A DNA stretch of 64,000 nucleotides from Hyphomicrobiales bacterium (GCA_017305665.1 JAFKKH010000010.1:1-64000); one strand, 5' to 3'; positions 19,370-28,218 are shown, numbered from the stretch's first letter. Numbers and translations are program-made. The notes: generated from the sequence alone by a model not told the origin.

Positions 19370-20398
19370 ATGGCGTCGATGCCTGATATGTCCGAGCATG
19401 CGACACGCGCCGCGCGCTGGCGGCCGGCCGAGATCGTGTTCTGGCTCGCATTGCTGGCCTGCGGATTCCTGTTTCCGTCGCGCTATCTGATCATGACCGA
19501 AATCCTGCGGCTTGGACTGTTCGCGCTGTCGCTCGACCTGATCCTGGGTTATGCCGGCATCGTCTCGCTCGGCCATGCGGCGTTTTTCGGCGTCGGTGCC
19601 TATTCCGCGGGACTGATCGCGCTGCACGGTTTTATCCCGGAGCCGGTTCTGGCGCTGATCGCAGCCGGGCTGATCGCCGCGGTGCTGGGATTCTTCACCA
19701 GTTTTCTCGTCATCCGCGGCGTCGATCTGACCCGTCTGATGGTGACGCTCGGCATCGCGCTGCTGCTGGAAGCGCTGGCTGAAAAATTCTCCGACATCAC
19801 CGGCGGTACCGACGGGCTGCAGGGCATCGTCATTCAGCCGATCTTCGGGCTGTTTGCCTTCGACATCTTCGGCAAGGTTGGCTTCTTCTACAATCTCGCC
19901 GTGCTGTTCGTGCTGTTCCTGCTGGCGCGCTGCATCGTCCATTCGCCGTTCGGGCTGTCGCTGCGGGCGATCCGCAACAACCCGCTGCGCGCTTCGGCGA
20001 TCGGCATTCCCGTCAACCGACGGCTGATCGCAATCTACACGCTGGCGGCGTTCTACGCGGGCGTGGCCGGTGCGGTGTTTACGCAGACCACGGCGCTGGC
20101 CTCGCTCGACGTGTTCTCGTTCGAACGCTCCGCCGACCTGATGCTGGTGCTGGTGCTCGGCGGCACCGGCTATCTCTATGGCGGCCTGATCGGCGCTGTG
20201 GTGTTCAAGGTGCTGCAGGATGTCTTCTCCTCGATCACGCCGCAATACTGGATGTTCTGGATCGGCCTCGTATTCGTCGTCGTCGTGATGATCGGGCGCG
20301 AGCGGTTGCATCGCTGGGTGATGTGGTTGCCGCACCGAGTGGTGCAGCAGTTCGGGCGCAAGGCGTCCGCCGCGGTTTCCGGCGGAGATGCGTCATGA
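19370..20398 (+). CDS. livM: ABC transporter permease, LivM type
   Basis: 342 residues, about nine to ten helices. LivM signatures: LDLILGYAGIVSLGHAAFFGVGAYSAG-type segment in helices 2-3, and the coupling loop LRAIRNNPLRASAIGIPV that contacts the ATPases. The C-terminal end is cytoplasmic and basic. It overlaps the next gene by 4 bases (ATGA), so subunit synthesis is coupled. Partner of LivH in the membrane. Confidence 0.9.
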   Translation: MASMPDMSEHATRAARWRPAEIVFWLALLACGFLFPSRYLIMTEILRLGLFALSLDLILGYAGIVSLGHAAFFGVGAYSAGLIALHGFIPEPVLALIAAGLIAAVLGFFTSFLVIRGVDLTRLMVTLGIALLLEALAEKFSDITGGTDGLQGIVIQPIFGLFAFDIFGKVGFFYNLAVLFVLFLLARCIVHSPFGLSLRAIRNNPLRASAIGIPVNRRLIAIYTLAAFYAGVAGAVFTQTTALASLDVFSFERSADLMLVLVLGGTGYLYGGLIGAVVFKVLQDVFSSITPQYWMFWIGLVFVVVVMIGRERLHRWVMWLPHRVVQQFGRKASAAVSGGDAS

Positions 20399-21147
20399 CC
20401 ATCGCCCTCGAAACCATCGGCCTGAACAAGCAGTTCGGCGGACTCGCGGTGACGCAGAATCTGTCGCTGCAGATCGCGGCCGGTGCCCGTCATGCGCTGA
20501 TCGGGCCCAACGGCGCCGGCAAGACCACCGTCATCAATCTTTTGACCGGCGTGCTGAAGCCGAACAGCGGCTGCATTCGGCTTGAAGGTAACGACATCAC
20601 GGACCTTCCGGTGCACAGGCGCGTGTTGCAGGGCTTGTCACGTACCTTTCAGATCAATCAGCTCTATCCCGACCTGACGCCACTCGAGACCGTCGGCCTC
20701 GCGGTGTCCGAACGTCTCGGTCACGGCGGCGACTGGTGGCGGCGCATGGGCACGCGCGGCGATGTCAACGACGAGATCGCAGAGAACCTCGCGCGCTTCC
20801 ATCTGCTCGACGTCATGAACGAACGCACGGCCACGCTGCCCTACGGCAAGCAGCGCCTGCTGGAGATCGCGGTCGCGATCGCGACAAAACCGCGCGTGTT
20901 GTTGCTTGATGAACCCGCCGCTGGCGTTCCCGAAAGCGAGCGTCACGATATTCTGGCTGCGGTCGCTGCTCTGCCGCGCGAGGTCACGGTGCTTCTGATC
21001 GAGCACGACATGGATCTCGTGTTCATCTTCGCGGACCGCATCTCCGTGTTGGTGTCCGGCGCGCTGCTGGTCGAAGGTTCGCCGGACGAGGTGGCCCGCG
21101 ATCCGCGCGTTAAGGCGGTCTATCTCGGCGAGGGCGCCGATGCCTGA
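20395..21147 (+). CDS. livG: ABC transporter ATPase, LivG type
   Basis: 250 residues. Walker A GPNGAGKTT (about 39-47), a Q-loop in LSRTFQINQLYPDLT, Walker B VLLLDEPAAGV, and the switch His in LLIEHDMDLVF. The signature region reads LPYGKQRLLEIA, the LivG variant of LSGGQ. It energises uptake together with LivF. ATG 20395 sits in the livM stop (ATGA). The start of livF lies 8 bases inside this gene. Confidence 0.92.
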   Translation: MTIALETIGLNKQFGGLAVTQNLSLQIAAGARHALIGPNGAGKTTVINLLTGVLKPNSGCIRLEGNDITDLPVHRRVLQGLSRTFQINQLYPDLTPLETVGLAVSERLGHGGDWWRRMGTRGDVNDEIAENLARFHLLDVMNERTATLPYGKQRLLEIAVAIATKPRVLLLDEPAAGVPESERHDILAAVAALPREVTVLLIEHDMDLVFIFADRISVLVSGALLVEGSPDEVARDPRVKAVYLGEGADA

Positions 21148-21859
21148 TCTTCTCGCCATTGACAATTTGCGGGCCGGTTACGGTCAGGCCGTCGTGCTGC
21201 CCGAGATGACGCTTGGTCTCGTAGAAGGTCAAGTGCTGGCTCTGCTCGGCCGCAACGGCACCGGCAAGACTACGCTGATCAATTCGATTGTCGGTGTGAC
21301 GCGGCGTTTCAGCGGTAGCATCAGGCTCGGCGGCAAGGACATCACCGCGCTGCGCCCCGATCAACGCGCGCGTGCCGGAATCGGTTGGGTGCCGCAGGAG
21401 CGCAACATCTTCCGCTCCCTGACGGTCGAAGAAAACATGACCGCCGTTGCGCAGCCGGGACCGTGGACCGTGGACAAGGTTTACGAGATGTTTCCGCGAT
21501 TGGAAGAACGCCGCCGGAATTTCGGCAATCAGTTGTCCGGCGGCGAGCAACAGATGCTGGCGATCGGCCGCGCGCTGACGCTTAATCCGCAAGTGCTGTT
21601 GCTCGATGAGCCGACTGAAGGATTGGCGCCCATCATCGTCGAGGAGCTTTTGGCGGCGCTTGGCAAGATCACCCGCGCCGGCGGCATCTGCTCGATCGTC
21701 GTCGAGCAGAACGCGCAGAAGATTCTCGGCCTCGCCGACCGGGTTGTGATATTGGAGCGCGGCGCTATTGTTCACGACGCGCCGAGCCAGGCGTTGAAGG
21801 CGGATCCCGCCACGCTCGAGCGCTTTCTTGGTGTATCGGGCGGCGCGGCGGAACATTGA
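21140..21859 (+). CDS. livF: ABC transporter ATPase, LivF type
   Basis: 239 residues. Walker A GRNGTGKTT, then WVPQERNIFRSLTVEEN (Q-loop, LivF type), a canonical signature LSGGEQQMLAIGRAL, Walker B VLLLDEPTEGL and the switch segment IVVEQNAQKILGLAD. In this position LivF proteins have a Gln-Asn in place of the switch His seen in many ABC ATPases, as here. It is the last transporter gene; the MetE-like gene starts 45 bases later and may belong to the same transcript. Confidence 0.92.
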   Translation: MPDLLAIDNLRAGYGQAVVLPEMTLGLVEGQVLALLGRNGTGKTTLINSIVGVTRRFSGSIRLGGKDITALRPDQRARAGIGWVPQERNIFRSLTVEENMTAVAQPGPWTVDKVYEMFPRLEERRRNFGNQLSGGEQQMLAIGRALTLNPQVLLLDEPTEGLAPIIVEELLAALGKITRAGGICSIVVEQNAQKILGLADRVVILERGAIVHDAPSQALKADPATLERFLGVSGGAAEH

Positions 21860-21904
21860 CCTTCGGCTTGTGCGGCCATTCGAATTGCTAGTGGGAGTAA
21901 GACG

Positions 21905-23020
21905 ATGCTGAGGACCAAACCGCCGTTCCGCGCCGATGAAGTGGGCAGCCTGTTGCGCCCGCCGCGTATCAAGGAGGCGCGCGCCAAGCTCGAAAAGGGT
22001 GAGATTTCGGCGGCCGATCTGCGCAAGGCGGAAGATCTCGAAATCGAGAAGGTGGTGCATAAGCAGGCCTCGATCGGATTGAAGCTCGCGACCGACGGCG
22101 AATTCCGCCGCTCGTGGTGGCATTTCGACTTCCTCAGCCATCTGATTGGGTGCGAACTGTTTCATCCCGATGTCGGCATCCAGTTCGCAGGCGTGCAGAC
22201 CCGTCACGATGCGATCCGCGTGGTCGCTAAGCTGGATTTTCCAGACAACCATCCGATGCTCGATCATTTCCGCTTCCTCAAGAAGCAGTGCGAGGTCGCG
22301 CATGTGACGCCGAAGATGACGATCCCGTCGCCGGCGGTGCTGCATTTCCGCGGCGGTCGCAAGTTGATCTCGAAGGACGTCTATCCCGATCTCGAACTGT
22401 TCTTCGAGGATCTCGCCAAGACCTATCGCAAGGCGGTGAAGGCGTTCTATGACGCCGGCTGTCGCTATCTGCAGTTCGACGACACCGTGTGGGCCTATCT
22501 ATGCTCGCAGGAAGAGCTGCAGAAGTCGCGCGACCGCGGCGACAATCCGGACGGCCTGCAGGAAATCTACGAGCGCGTCATCAACTACGCGATCGCCGAA
22601 CGCCCGTCCGACATGGTGATCACGACGCATGTGTGCCGCGGCAATTTCCGCTCCACCTGGATCTCGTCGGGCGGCTATGAGCCGGTGGCGGAAACGCTGC
22701 TCGGCAAGATCAACTACGACGGCTACTTCCTCGAATACGATTCCGACCGCGCCGGCGGTTTCGAGCCGCTGCGCTTCCTGCCCAAGGGCAACAAGGTCGT
22801 GGTTGTCGGCGTCATCACGTCGAAATTCGGTGAGCTGGAGAAGAAAGACGACATCATGCGTCGCCTGCGGGAGGCGGCGAAGTTCGCGCCGCTGGAGCAA
22901 CTCGCGGTCTCGCCCCAGTGCGGCTTTGCGTCCACTGAAGAAGGCAACGTGTTGAGCGAGGAAGAGCAGTGGGCCAAGCTGCGCCTCGCGGTCGAGGTCG
23001 CACAGGAGGTGTGGGGTTAG
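21905..23020 (+). CDS. MetE C-domain-like methyltransferase (cobalamin-independent methionine synthase II family)
   Basis: 371 residues, equal to the catalytic barrel of MetE without its N-terminal half. Start RADEVGSLLRP is typical. Zinc ligands are visible as His and Cys in THVCRGNF, Glu in YFLEYDSDRAG and Cys in SPQCGFAS. The YLQFDDTVW stretch holds the substrate acid. Members move methyl or related groups onto thiols; some make methionine, others act on other thiols. It follows a transporter operon closely, which hints that the imported compound might be its substrate, but this is inference. Confidence 0.85.
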   Translation: MLRTKPPFRADEVGSLLRPPRIKEARAKLEKGEISAADLRKAEDLEIEKVVHKQASIGLKLATDGEFRRSWWHFDFLSHLIGCELFHPDVGIQFAGVQTRHDAIRVVAKLDFPDNHPMLDHFRFLKKQCEVAHVTPKMTIPSPAVLHFRGGRKLISKDVYPDLELFFEDLAKTYRKAVKAFYDAGCRYLQFDDTVWAYLCSQEELQKSRDRGDNPDGLQEIYERVINYAIAERPSDMVITTHVCRGNFRSTWISSGGYEPVAETLLGKINYDGYFLEYDSDRAGGFEPLRFLPKGNKVVVVGVITSKFGELEKKDDIMRRLREAAKFAPLEQLAVSPQCGFASTEEGNVLSEEEQWAKLRLAVEVAQEVWG

Positions 23021-23270
23021 GTTTGCGTGGCTCCTCGACGAGGATGCTTCTCAATTGCCAAGCCTAGCTGCTCGCCAGCCGTGCTCACGGGGGGGCATAG
23101 AGCGAACTCGTGCCAATGCCGCCGAGTAGGCGCGCGCTTGGCTATCAACGACTGCCAAAGCCGATGCTTCAGTTGGAGAATGCTTCAAAAAAATGCTGGG
23201 TGGTTGGCGGTCCCAGTGAGGTAAATTTCACCGCAGATGGCAGGTCTTTGCGGGCAGGAGGTGAACAGCC

Positions 23271-23660
23271 ATGGGACGTCCTCCACGCAAGCTACCAATA
23301 TCGGGAGCGATCGGTCCTTCTCCGGAATTCTCGCTTACGGATGAAAGTTGGAAGAAAGTCGAGGCTGCCTACGGCTGTCCGCTGTCCGATCCCGTTCGCC
23401 AGGATATCGTTGAAGCAACGAATAGATTTCTGGCGTCCGAGGTCTTTGAGCGAAACGCCAAATCGTCGAAGCCGGCGATCGATATGGTTCACGCGATCAA
23501 GGCTGCATCCGATAAACTCTGGACGAAATTTTCAATGGCGGGAGGTGACGCAGGTGCCTTTGCGCAATCTGCCATCAAAGAGCATTTCTCCTCGCCTCAC
23601 CTCAAAACGGAGCCGTACGAGCAGTTGTTTCAGGCGCTCGGCGAAGTGATGTTTCATTGA
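23271..23660 (+). CDS. Hypothetical protein, first half of a possible split gene
   Basis: 129 residues, soluble, mixed alpha, no signal or membrane segment. It starts MGRPPRKLPISGAIGPSPEF, then a helical part (VRQDIVEATNRFLASEVFER). I do not recognise a domain. GGGAGGTG-like purines (GGCAGGAGGTG about 23254-23264) give a good ribosome site before ATG 23271. The stop TGA 23658-23660 overlaps a TTG start of the next frame (TTGA). The pair could be two coupled genes or one gene split by a small indel. Confidence 0.55.
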   Translation: MGRPPRKLPISGAIGPSPEFSLTDESWKKVEAAYGCPLSDPVRQDIVEATNRFLASEVFERNAKSSKPAIDMVHAIKAASDKLWTKFSMAGGDAGAFAQSAIKEHFSSPHLKTEPYEQLFQALGEVMFH

Positions 23661-23953
23661 GGGGGGCCTGCAAGCAAGCGCTGACGGAACTGGATGATAC
23701 GGACGCTAACGTGTTCCGCGATGGGGTCAGTTGGAAGCATTGGATTCGAGAGCTGACCAGCATTGCAGAGCAAAATGGCTTAGCCACTGCGGCGCCAAAG
23801 GCCGGGAGTTCTGAAGCCGAGTTGGGACCTTTCGCGCGACTCGTGGAGGTATTGCAGGAGCATCTGCCGAAGGAGGCGCGACGGCATGCCAACATAAGAC
23901 TGTCATCGAGCATCTATTGGGCACGCCGACAACCTATTGAGGTATCGTATTAA
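23657..23953 (+). CDS. Hypothetical protein, coupled to or split from the preceding gene
   Basis: 98 residues from a TTG overlapping the previous stop. The frame is helical and charged (WKHWIRELTSIAEQNGLATA, then LVEVLQEHLPKEARRH) and reads like the C-terminal part of a longer protein, not a free-standing one. No ribosome site other than the upstream coding end is seen. No family recognised. It lies in a small island with a phage-terminase-like remnant 160 bases downstream. Confidence 0.45.
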   Translation: MRGACKQALTELDDTDANVFRDGVSWKHWIRELTSIAEQNGLATAAPKAGSSEAELGPFARLVEVLQEHLPKEARRHANIRLSSSIYWARRQPIEVSY

Positions 23954-24113
23954 ATCGAAACTGCCTTCAAAAAACGTCCTGTCTCGAAAGCAGCAATTTC
24001 CGGTGTCTTGCAGCATCCGTGCCCGGTTTGGCCTGTGCAACATAACAGGTGCTGCATGACTGCTTCCAATGATCCCGTATCGACGGCCTCCTACGCGCGC
24101 ATGGAGGCCGAAC

Positions 24114-24545
24114 ATGGCGAATAGCAAGCGATGGGAAACGCCAGCTGACTACACGCCAGATGCTTGCGCTATCGTGGTTGCGCTCATGGCCAACGGGCTC
24201 TCGCTGACCGCAGCCGCTGGCGCGATGGGAATCTCCTGCGCAACGATCGACGCCTGGATCAAGCGGCACGACGAATTTCGAGAGGCTGTCTCCCGGGGGA
24301 GGGCTGCTCGGGTCCTTGCCCATGAATGTCAGATGCTCGCCAGCGAGAAAACCGCCGTTGTCAGCGCGCGCCGTTTCTCGCTGCTCAATGCCGCACCCGA
24401 TGAATGGCGAAATCCCGGAGAAAACGATCGAGCACGAACCTGTCGCTCGGAACGAGATCCAGCCGGAACAGGACGTGACCATCGACGAGAGCGATGTCGA
24501 GCCACGTGTTCACACTATCTCTTCCGAAAGCTGCTACAGCGGTGA
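24114..24545 (+). pseudogene. Terminase-small-subunit-like protein with probable frameshift
   Basis: From ATG 24114 about 100 residues match small terminase or transposase-type HTH proteins: YTPDACAIVVALMANGLSLT, then an HTH (AAAGAMGISCATIDAWIKRH), then RARVLAHECQM-like and RRFSLLNAAPDEWR. After APDEWR the frame becomes Arg-rich and unlike a protein. The +1 frame (to 24618) continues sensibly with an acidic tail, so a one-base indel near 24410 probably split the gene. A 22-codon frame at 24056-24124 overlaps the start. No other head-packaging gene is nearby. Confidence 0.5.
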
Positions 24546-24618
24546 GGACGATGACGGGCCGCGTGTTCACACCATCTCCCCCGAAAGCTGTTACAGTGAC
24601 GAGGACGGCACCGTGTGA
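24410..24618 (+). CDS. Acidic tail with two 19-residue repeats (frameshifted continuation)
   Basis: In the +1 frame relative to the terminase-like start, the reading continues IPEKTIEHEPVARNEIQPEQ and then two near-identical 19-residue units, PRVHTISSESCYSGEDDDG and PRVHTISPESCYSDEDGTV, ending at TGA 24616-24618. The frame is also open upstream to 24316 as an alternative start. The repeats preserve protein sequence despite third-position changes, which suggests this frame was translated. Function unknown. Confidence 0.4.
24502..24615 (+). repeat. Tandem 57-base repeat, two copies
   Basis: Copy 1 starts at 24502 and copy 2 at 24559, exactly 57 bases apart. Both contain CGTGTTCACAC followed by ATCTC and CCGAAAGCTG. 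Differences are mostly at third codon positions of the +1 frame. The unit is 19 codons, in keeping with a duplicated peptide. Confidence 0.7.
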
Positions 24619-24692
24619 CAGTCTACACAGTGTTTGTAGTCAGCAAAATCTTGAATAAGGACTTATTCTAGATACAAAAGAGACTTTTAAAT

Positions 24693-25046
24693 CTAAGAGG
24701 CTGGCATCGCGTGATAGTTGGCAGTGCCGCAGTCGTCGCTAACGGATGACAATCGATATTCAGCCATCGCATTGTCTCTGTAGAACAAGGAGTAGGGCCG
24801 CCTCCGAGATAGATCGGTAGCCGTACTACGAACACAGACGAGCCAAGGATAGCCGGTAATACTTGGGGCCTTTACTGGATCGGAATACTCAATAGGCGCT
24901 GAAAGTTTGGTGGCCAGAGCAACTGATTTAACGTCGGCTATTTTCTCTAGTGGTGGAGCGGCCGGAGAAAGCGGTAGTGGCTGAGAATCCAGCCCACATC
25001 CCGTTAACCAGGCAGCGGAAAAAACAAGAAATACAAAGCTACGCAT
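24693..25046 (-). CDS. Small lipoprotein, hypothetical
   Basis: 117 residues. Signal peptide MRSFVFLVFSAAWLTGC with lipobox LTGC (Cys17). The mature part has a Pro-rich linker (QPLPLSPAAPP) and a compact domain with paired Cys (LVCVRS and DDCGTANY) that might form a disulphide. Similar small Rhizobiales lipoproteins exist but have no assigned role. It points against the terminase-like gene, and about 295 bases with no gene separate it from UDP-glucose dehydrogenase. The mature domain has an Arg-rich stretch (DLSRRRPYSLFYRD). Confidence 0.6.
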   Translation of the reverse strand: MRSFVFLVFSAAWLTGCGLDSQPLPLSPAAPPLEKIADVKSVALATKLSAPIEYSDPVKAPSITGYPWLVCVRSTATDLSRRRPYSLFYRDNAMAEYRLSSVSDDCGTANYHAMPAS

Positions 25047-25340
25047 TGTTCTCGGCAGTTCGTCGTGAGACGAGAATCTAATCCATCAAGAAGGATATTC
25101 CAATGCCCAACGCATATCGGCTGCGCCTTATTGAATTTTGAGGAATAATTTTTGGCTCAAGATCTAGGCGGAAAAGATACAGCGATGGGAATGACTACGT
25201 CGGCGGACATGCGCTGCTGACCAATGTTGATACGAGTAGGCGTGACGCAGCGGATCGTCCATCTGTGGGACGAAGACCGGCCGGGCAAAAAATTAAGCCT
25301 GGCAAGTTGGTTGGAAGGCGTTTCGGCGGGAGTTGTTGGC

Positions 25341-26651
25341 TTAGGTTTTACCTCGGCCGACGCTATCGTAAACGAAGCCGAGCACCTGCATATCTTCCGA
25401 GCGATAGACGTTACGCAGGTCGATCACGACGGGCTGCTTCATGATCGTCTTCAGGCGCAGCAAGTCGAGCGCGCGGAACTGGACCCATTCGGTCACGATG
25501 ACCAGTGCGTCCGCTCCCTCCGCGCAGGCGTAGGCGTTGTCGCAATAGTCGATGTCGGGAAGCTCGCGCCGCGCCTCCTTCATGCTCTCCGGATCGAAAG
25601 CACGGACCTTCGCGCCCATATCGAGGAGGCCGGTGATCAGCGGAATCGACGGTGCCTCGCGCATGTCGTCGGTGTCGGGCTTGAAGGCGAGGCCGAGCAC
25701 AGCAATGGTTTTGCCGCGCAAGTTACCGCCGAGCGCATTGACAACCTTGCGCGCCATGGCGCGCTTGCGGTTGTCGTTGACGGTGACGACGGATTCCACG
25801 ATCCGGAGCTGGGTGTCATGATCCTCCGCGATCTTGACCAGCGCACGGGTGTCCTTGGGAAAGCAGGAGCCGCCATAGCCGGGACCGGCATGCAGGAATT
25901 TGGTGCCGATACGGTTGTCGAGCCCGATGCCGCGCGCGACCTCCTGTATGTCGGCGCCAACCTTTTCGGACAGGTCGGCGATCTCGTTGATGAAGGTGAT
26001 CTTGGTCGCGAGGAAGGCGTTGGCAGCGTACTTGATTAGTTCGGCGGTGCGACGCGCAGTGAACATCAGCGGCGCTTGATTGAGCGACAGCGGCCGGTAG
26101 ATGTCGCCGAGCACTTTTCGCGCACGTTCGTCGGAGGTGCCGACCACGACGCGATCGGGAAACTTGAAGTCGCGGATTGCCGCACCTTCGCGCAGGAACT
26201 CTGGATTCGAGGCAACGACCACGTCGGCCGACGGGTTGACCTCGCGGATCACGCGTTCGATCTCGTCCCCGGTTCCGACCGGTACGGTCGATTTGGTGAT
26301 AACGACGGTGAAGCCCTTCAGCGCCAGGCTGATCTCGCGCGCCGCTGCATAGACGTAACTGAGGTCGGCATGGCCGTCGCCGCGCCGGGACGGGGTGCCG
26401 ACTGCGATGAACACCGCATCTGCATCAGCGACCGGCCCGGCAAGATCGGTCGTGAACGACAGCCGCCCTGCTTTGACGTTGGTGGCCACCAGCGCGTCTA
26501 GACCAGGCTCGAAAATCGGGATTTCGCCACGGCGAAGCGCTGCGATCTTGTCAGCGTCTCGATCGACGCAGGTGACCTGGTGTCCAAAATCGGCAAAACA
26601 AGCACCGGACACCAGACCCACATAGCCGGTGCCAATCATGGCGATACGCAT
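25341..26651 (-). CDS. ugd: UDP-glucose 6-dehydrogenase
   Basis: 436 residues. N-terminal NAD domain MIGTGYVGLVSGACFADFGH, then KSTVPVGTG, SNPEFLREGAAI and the catalytic Cys263 in GYGGSCFPKD, with Lys in AELIKYAANAFLATK. The C-terminal UDP-binding domain has LGLAFKPDTDDMREAPS. It oxidises UDP-glucose twice to UDP-glucuronate, feeding the decarboxylase (11316) and the 4-epimerase (46755). It stands apart from other sugar genes, with a divergent gene 150 bases upstream. The ATG at 26651 precedes the glycine motif directly. Confidence 0.95.
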   Translation of the reverse strand: MRIAMIGTGYVGLVSGACFADFGHQVTCVDRDADKIAALRRGEIPIFEPGLDALVATNVKAGRLSFTTDLAGPVADADAVFIAVGTPSRRGDGHADLSYVYAAAREISLALKGFTVVITKSTVPVGTGDEIERVIREVNPSADVVVASNPEFLREGAAIRDFKFPDRVVVGTSDERARKVLGDIYRPLSLNQAPLMFTARRTAELIKYAANAFLATKITFINEIADLSEKVGADIQEVARGIGLDNRIGTKFLHAGPGYGGSCFPKDTRALVKIAEDHDTQLRIVESVVTVNDNRKRAMARKVVNALGGNLRGKTIAVLGLAFKPDTDDMREAPSIPLITGLLDMGAKVRAFDPESMKEARRELPDIDYCDNAYACAEGADALVIVTEWVQFRALDLLRLKTIMKQPVVIDLRNVYRSEDMQVLGFVYDSVGRGKT

Positions 26652-26807
26652 CGAACAACCTATGGCTGGTGACGACCCGGAACAGGGCGCCCAAATTATG
26701 TGGGAGCGTCATAGCAGACCCTGCCGGGATTTTAATAGTGGGCAGATGATGTTAGGACGGATTGATTGACTGCCGTTGCCCACTTGTCTGACCTCATAAC
26801 CACCGCG

Positions 26808-28160
26808 ATGACAAACGACGAATTGCTCAGCCAAATTTCCGCGTATTGCCGCCTGGCTGGCATGGCGGAATCGACCTTCGGCCGGCGCGCGGTCAATGAC
26901 GGTAAGCTGGTGCCGCGGCTGCGCGAGAACAAGCGCATCACCATCGATACGCTGAACCGGATCGAGGCCTATATCGCGGCGGGGTCGCCCGATGGCGCTG
27001 CGCCTGTCCGGCCGCCCGAACCGGTCGAGCGGCGCGATCCCCGCGCCAATTTCCGCTTCTTCGAGAACCGGCAAAAATATCTCCTGTTCGTCCACACCTG
27101 CAGCGAGAAGAGGGTGATCGCCGACCGGGTCGCCCTGGAGTTTGGCAGCATCCATCCGCGTCCGCCGGCGCTGCGCGTGTTCGATGCGGGCGTCGGTGAC
27201 GGCACCGTGCTGGCCCGGGTAATGCGGTCCATGCATGGCCGGTTTCCCCAGATGCCGTTCTACATCGCCGGCAAGGAACTCAGCCTCGAGGACATCAAGC
27301 TGACCCTCGACAAGGTGCCGGACCGGCTGTTCGAGCATCCGGCCACCGTGATGGTGCTGACTAACATGTATTACGCGGAGGCACCGTGGCTGGCGCCCCG
27401 GTCACCACAGGCGGCGGCGGGCCTCGCCTGGCGCGAGGTGGCGTTGCGGGGGACCGCTTCCGGCGATTTCGAGGCCCAGATCAGGGATCTCCAGCCGTTT
27501 CTGGAGGAAAACTGGCGGGCCAGCGTCAGCCCGGTCACGGGGATGCCGATCTACGAGCGCCCGGTCGTGCTGGTGCTGTATCGCGAGGACCAGCAGTTCC
27601 TCCTCGATTCGGTGATTCCGCGAGCCGGGCGGGCCGAGGCCAACTTCGATCTGGTGATCGCTTCCCAGCCCTACCGAGCAAAATCTTCCGTGAATTTCCG
27701 GGCCAAGAGGATCATTGCGCCGCTGGCGCGGGGCCTGCGGCCCGGCGGTCGTTTGATAGGAATACATTCTCATGGCCAGGACCCCGGACTGGAGATTGTG
27801 CAGGCGGTCTGGCCCGGAGAAAACCCTTTCGCCGTGAGCCGTCATGAGCTATTGCGCGCGGTGAAATACGAGCTCGGTTCCGCCGGGCGCGACCTCAATT
27901 TCAACGCATACGCGGACCATCGTTCGATCTTCCGCTATGATATGGAAGCGCTGCCCAATGAGGTCACCGGGCAAATCGGAACCTCAACGGCTTTCGCAGC
28001 GTGGAACGCGGCGGTCTACGTCGCCCAAGTCGAAGATGACCGGTTGACGGAGATGACTCAAAGCGGCCGCACCCTCGACGCCACCAGAGAGGTTTTGCGC
28101 AAGCACAACGGGCTCTGGTTCTACGACGAATCCTACGTCATCTCGCGTCGCCGGGACTGA
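26808..28160 (+). CDS. Unrecognised protein with DNA-binding-like N-terminus and methyltransferase-like fold, upstream of metK
   Basis: 450 residues. Residues 1-60 look like a small helical DNA-binding domain ([20 protein letters not shown], then [10 protein letters not shown] and [13 protein letters not shown]). After a Pro-rich linker, a Rossmann-like domain begins with [16 protein letters not shown], a motif I for SAM binding, and later [20 protein letters not shown], as in class I methyltransferases. No clear catalytic NPPY-type motif is seen. Only 58 bases separate it from metK on the same strand. A SAM- or SAH-sensing regulator of the methyl cycle is an attractive but unproven idea; a true methyltransferase is the alternative. 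A TTG at 26766 is also in frame. Confidence 0.6.
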   Translation: MTNDELLSQISAYCRLAGMAESTFGRRAVNDGKLVPRLRENKRITIDTLNRIEAYIAAGSPDGAAPVRPPEPVERRDPRANFRFFENRQKYLLFVHTCSEKRVIADRVALEFGSIHPRPPALRVFDAGVGDGTVLARVMRSMHGRFPQMPFYIAGKELSLEDIKLTLDKVPDRLFEHPATVMVLTNMYYAEAPWLAPRSPQAAAGLAWREVALRGTASGDFEAQIRDLQPFLEENWRASVSPVTGMPIYERPVVLVLYREDQQFLLDSVIPRAGRAEANFDLVIASQPYRAKSSVNFRAKRIIAPLARGLRPGGRLIGIHSHGQDPGLEIVQAVWPGENPFAVSRHELLRAVKYELGSAGRDLNFNAYADHRSIFRYDMEALPNEVTGQIGTSTAFAAWNAAVYVAQVEDDRLTEMTQSGRTLDATREVLRKHNGLWFYDESYVISRRRD

Positions 28161-28184
28161 CATTCCAGAAACACAGCTAAGAAA

Positions 28185-28213
28185 GGACCGCCACCTCTGG
28201 CGGATGAAGGGTC
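28185..28213 (+). promoter_or_regulatory. Hairpin just upstream of the metK ribosome site
   Basis: A perfect 6-bp stem CCGCCA (28188-28193) / TGGCGG (28198-28203) with a CCTC loop ends four bases before the AAGGG ribosome site (28207-28211). An alternative pairing of GACC (28186-28189) with GGTC (28210-28213) would cover the ribosome site and exclude the first stem. This is the form of a small translational switch, but it matches no SAM riboswitch consensus I know. Confidence 0.3.
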
Positions 28214-28218
28214 GATTG

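Noticed and set aside
25224-26039. Plus-strand frame opposite UDP-glucose dehydrogenase
   Set aside because: Most of it is antisense to a clear enzyme; the first 117 bases lie in the intergenic gap and show no family-like sequence.
28161-28218. SAM-II riboswitch before metK
   Set aside because: The 3' part (GCTAAGAAAGGACCGCC) recalls the SAM-II end, but the required upstream GATTTGA-type core and P1 stem are absent; only the simple hairpin is reported.
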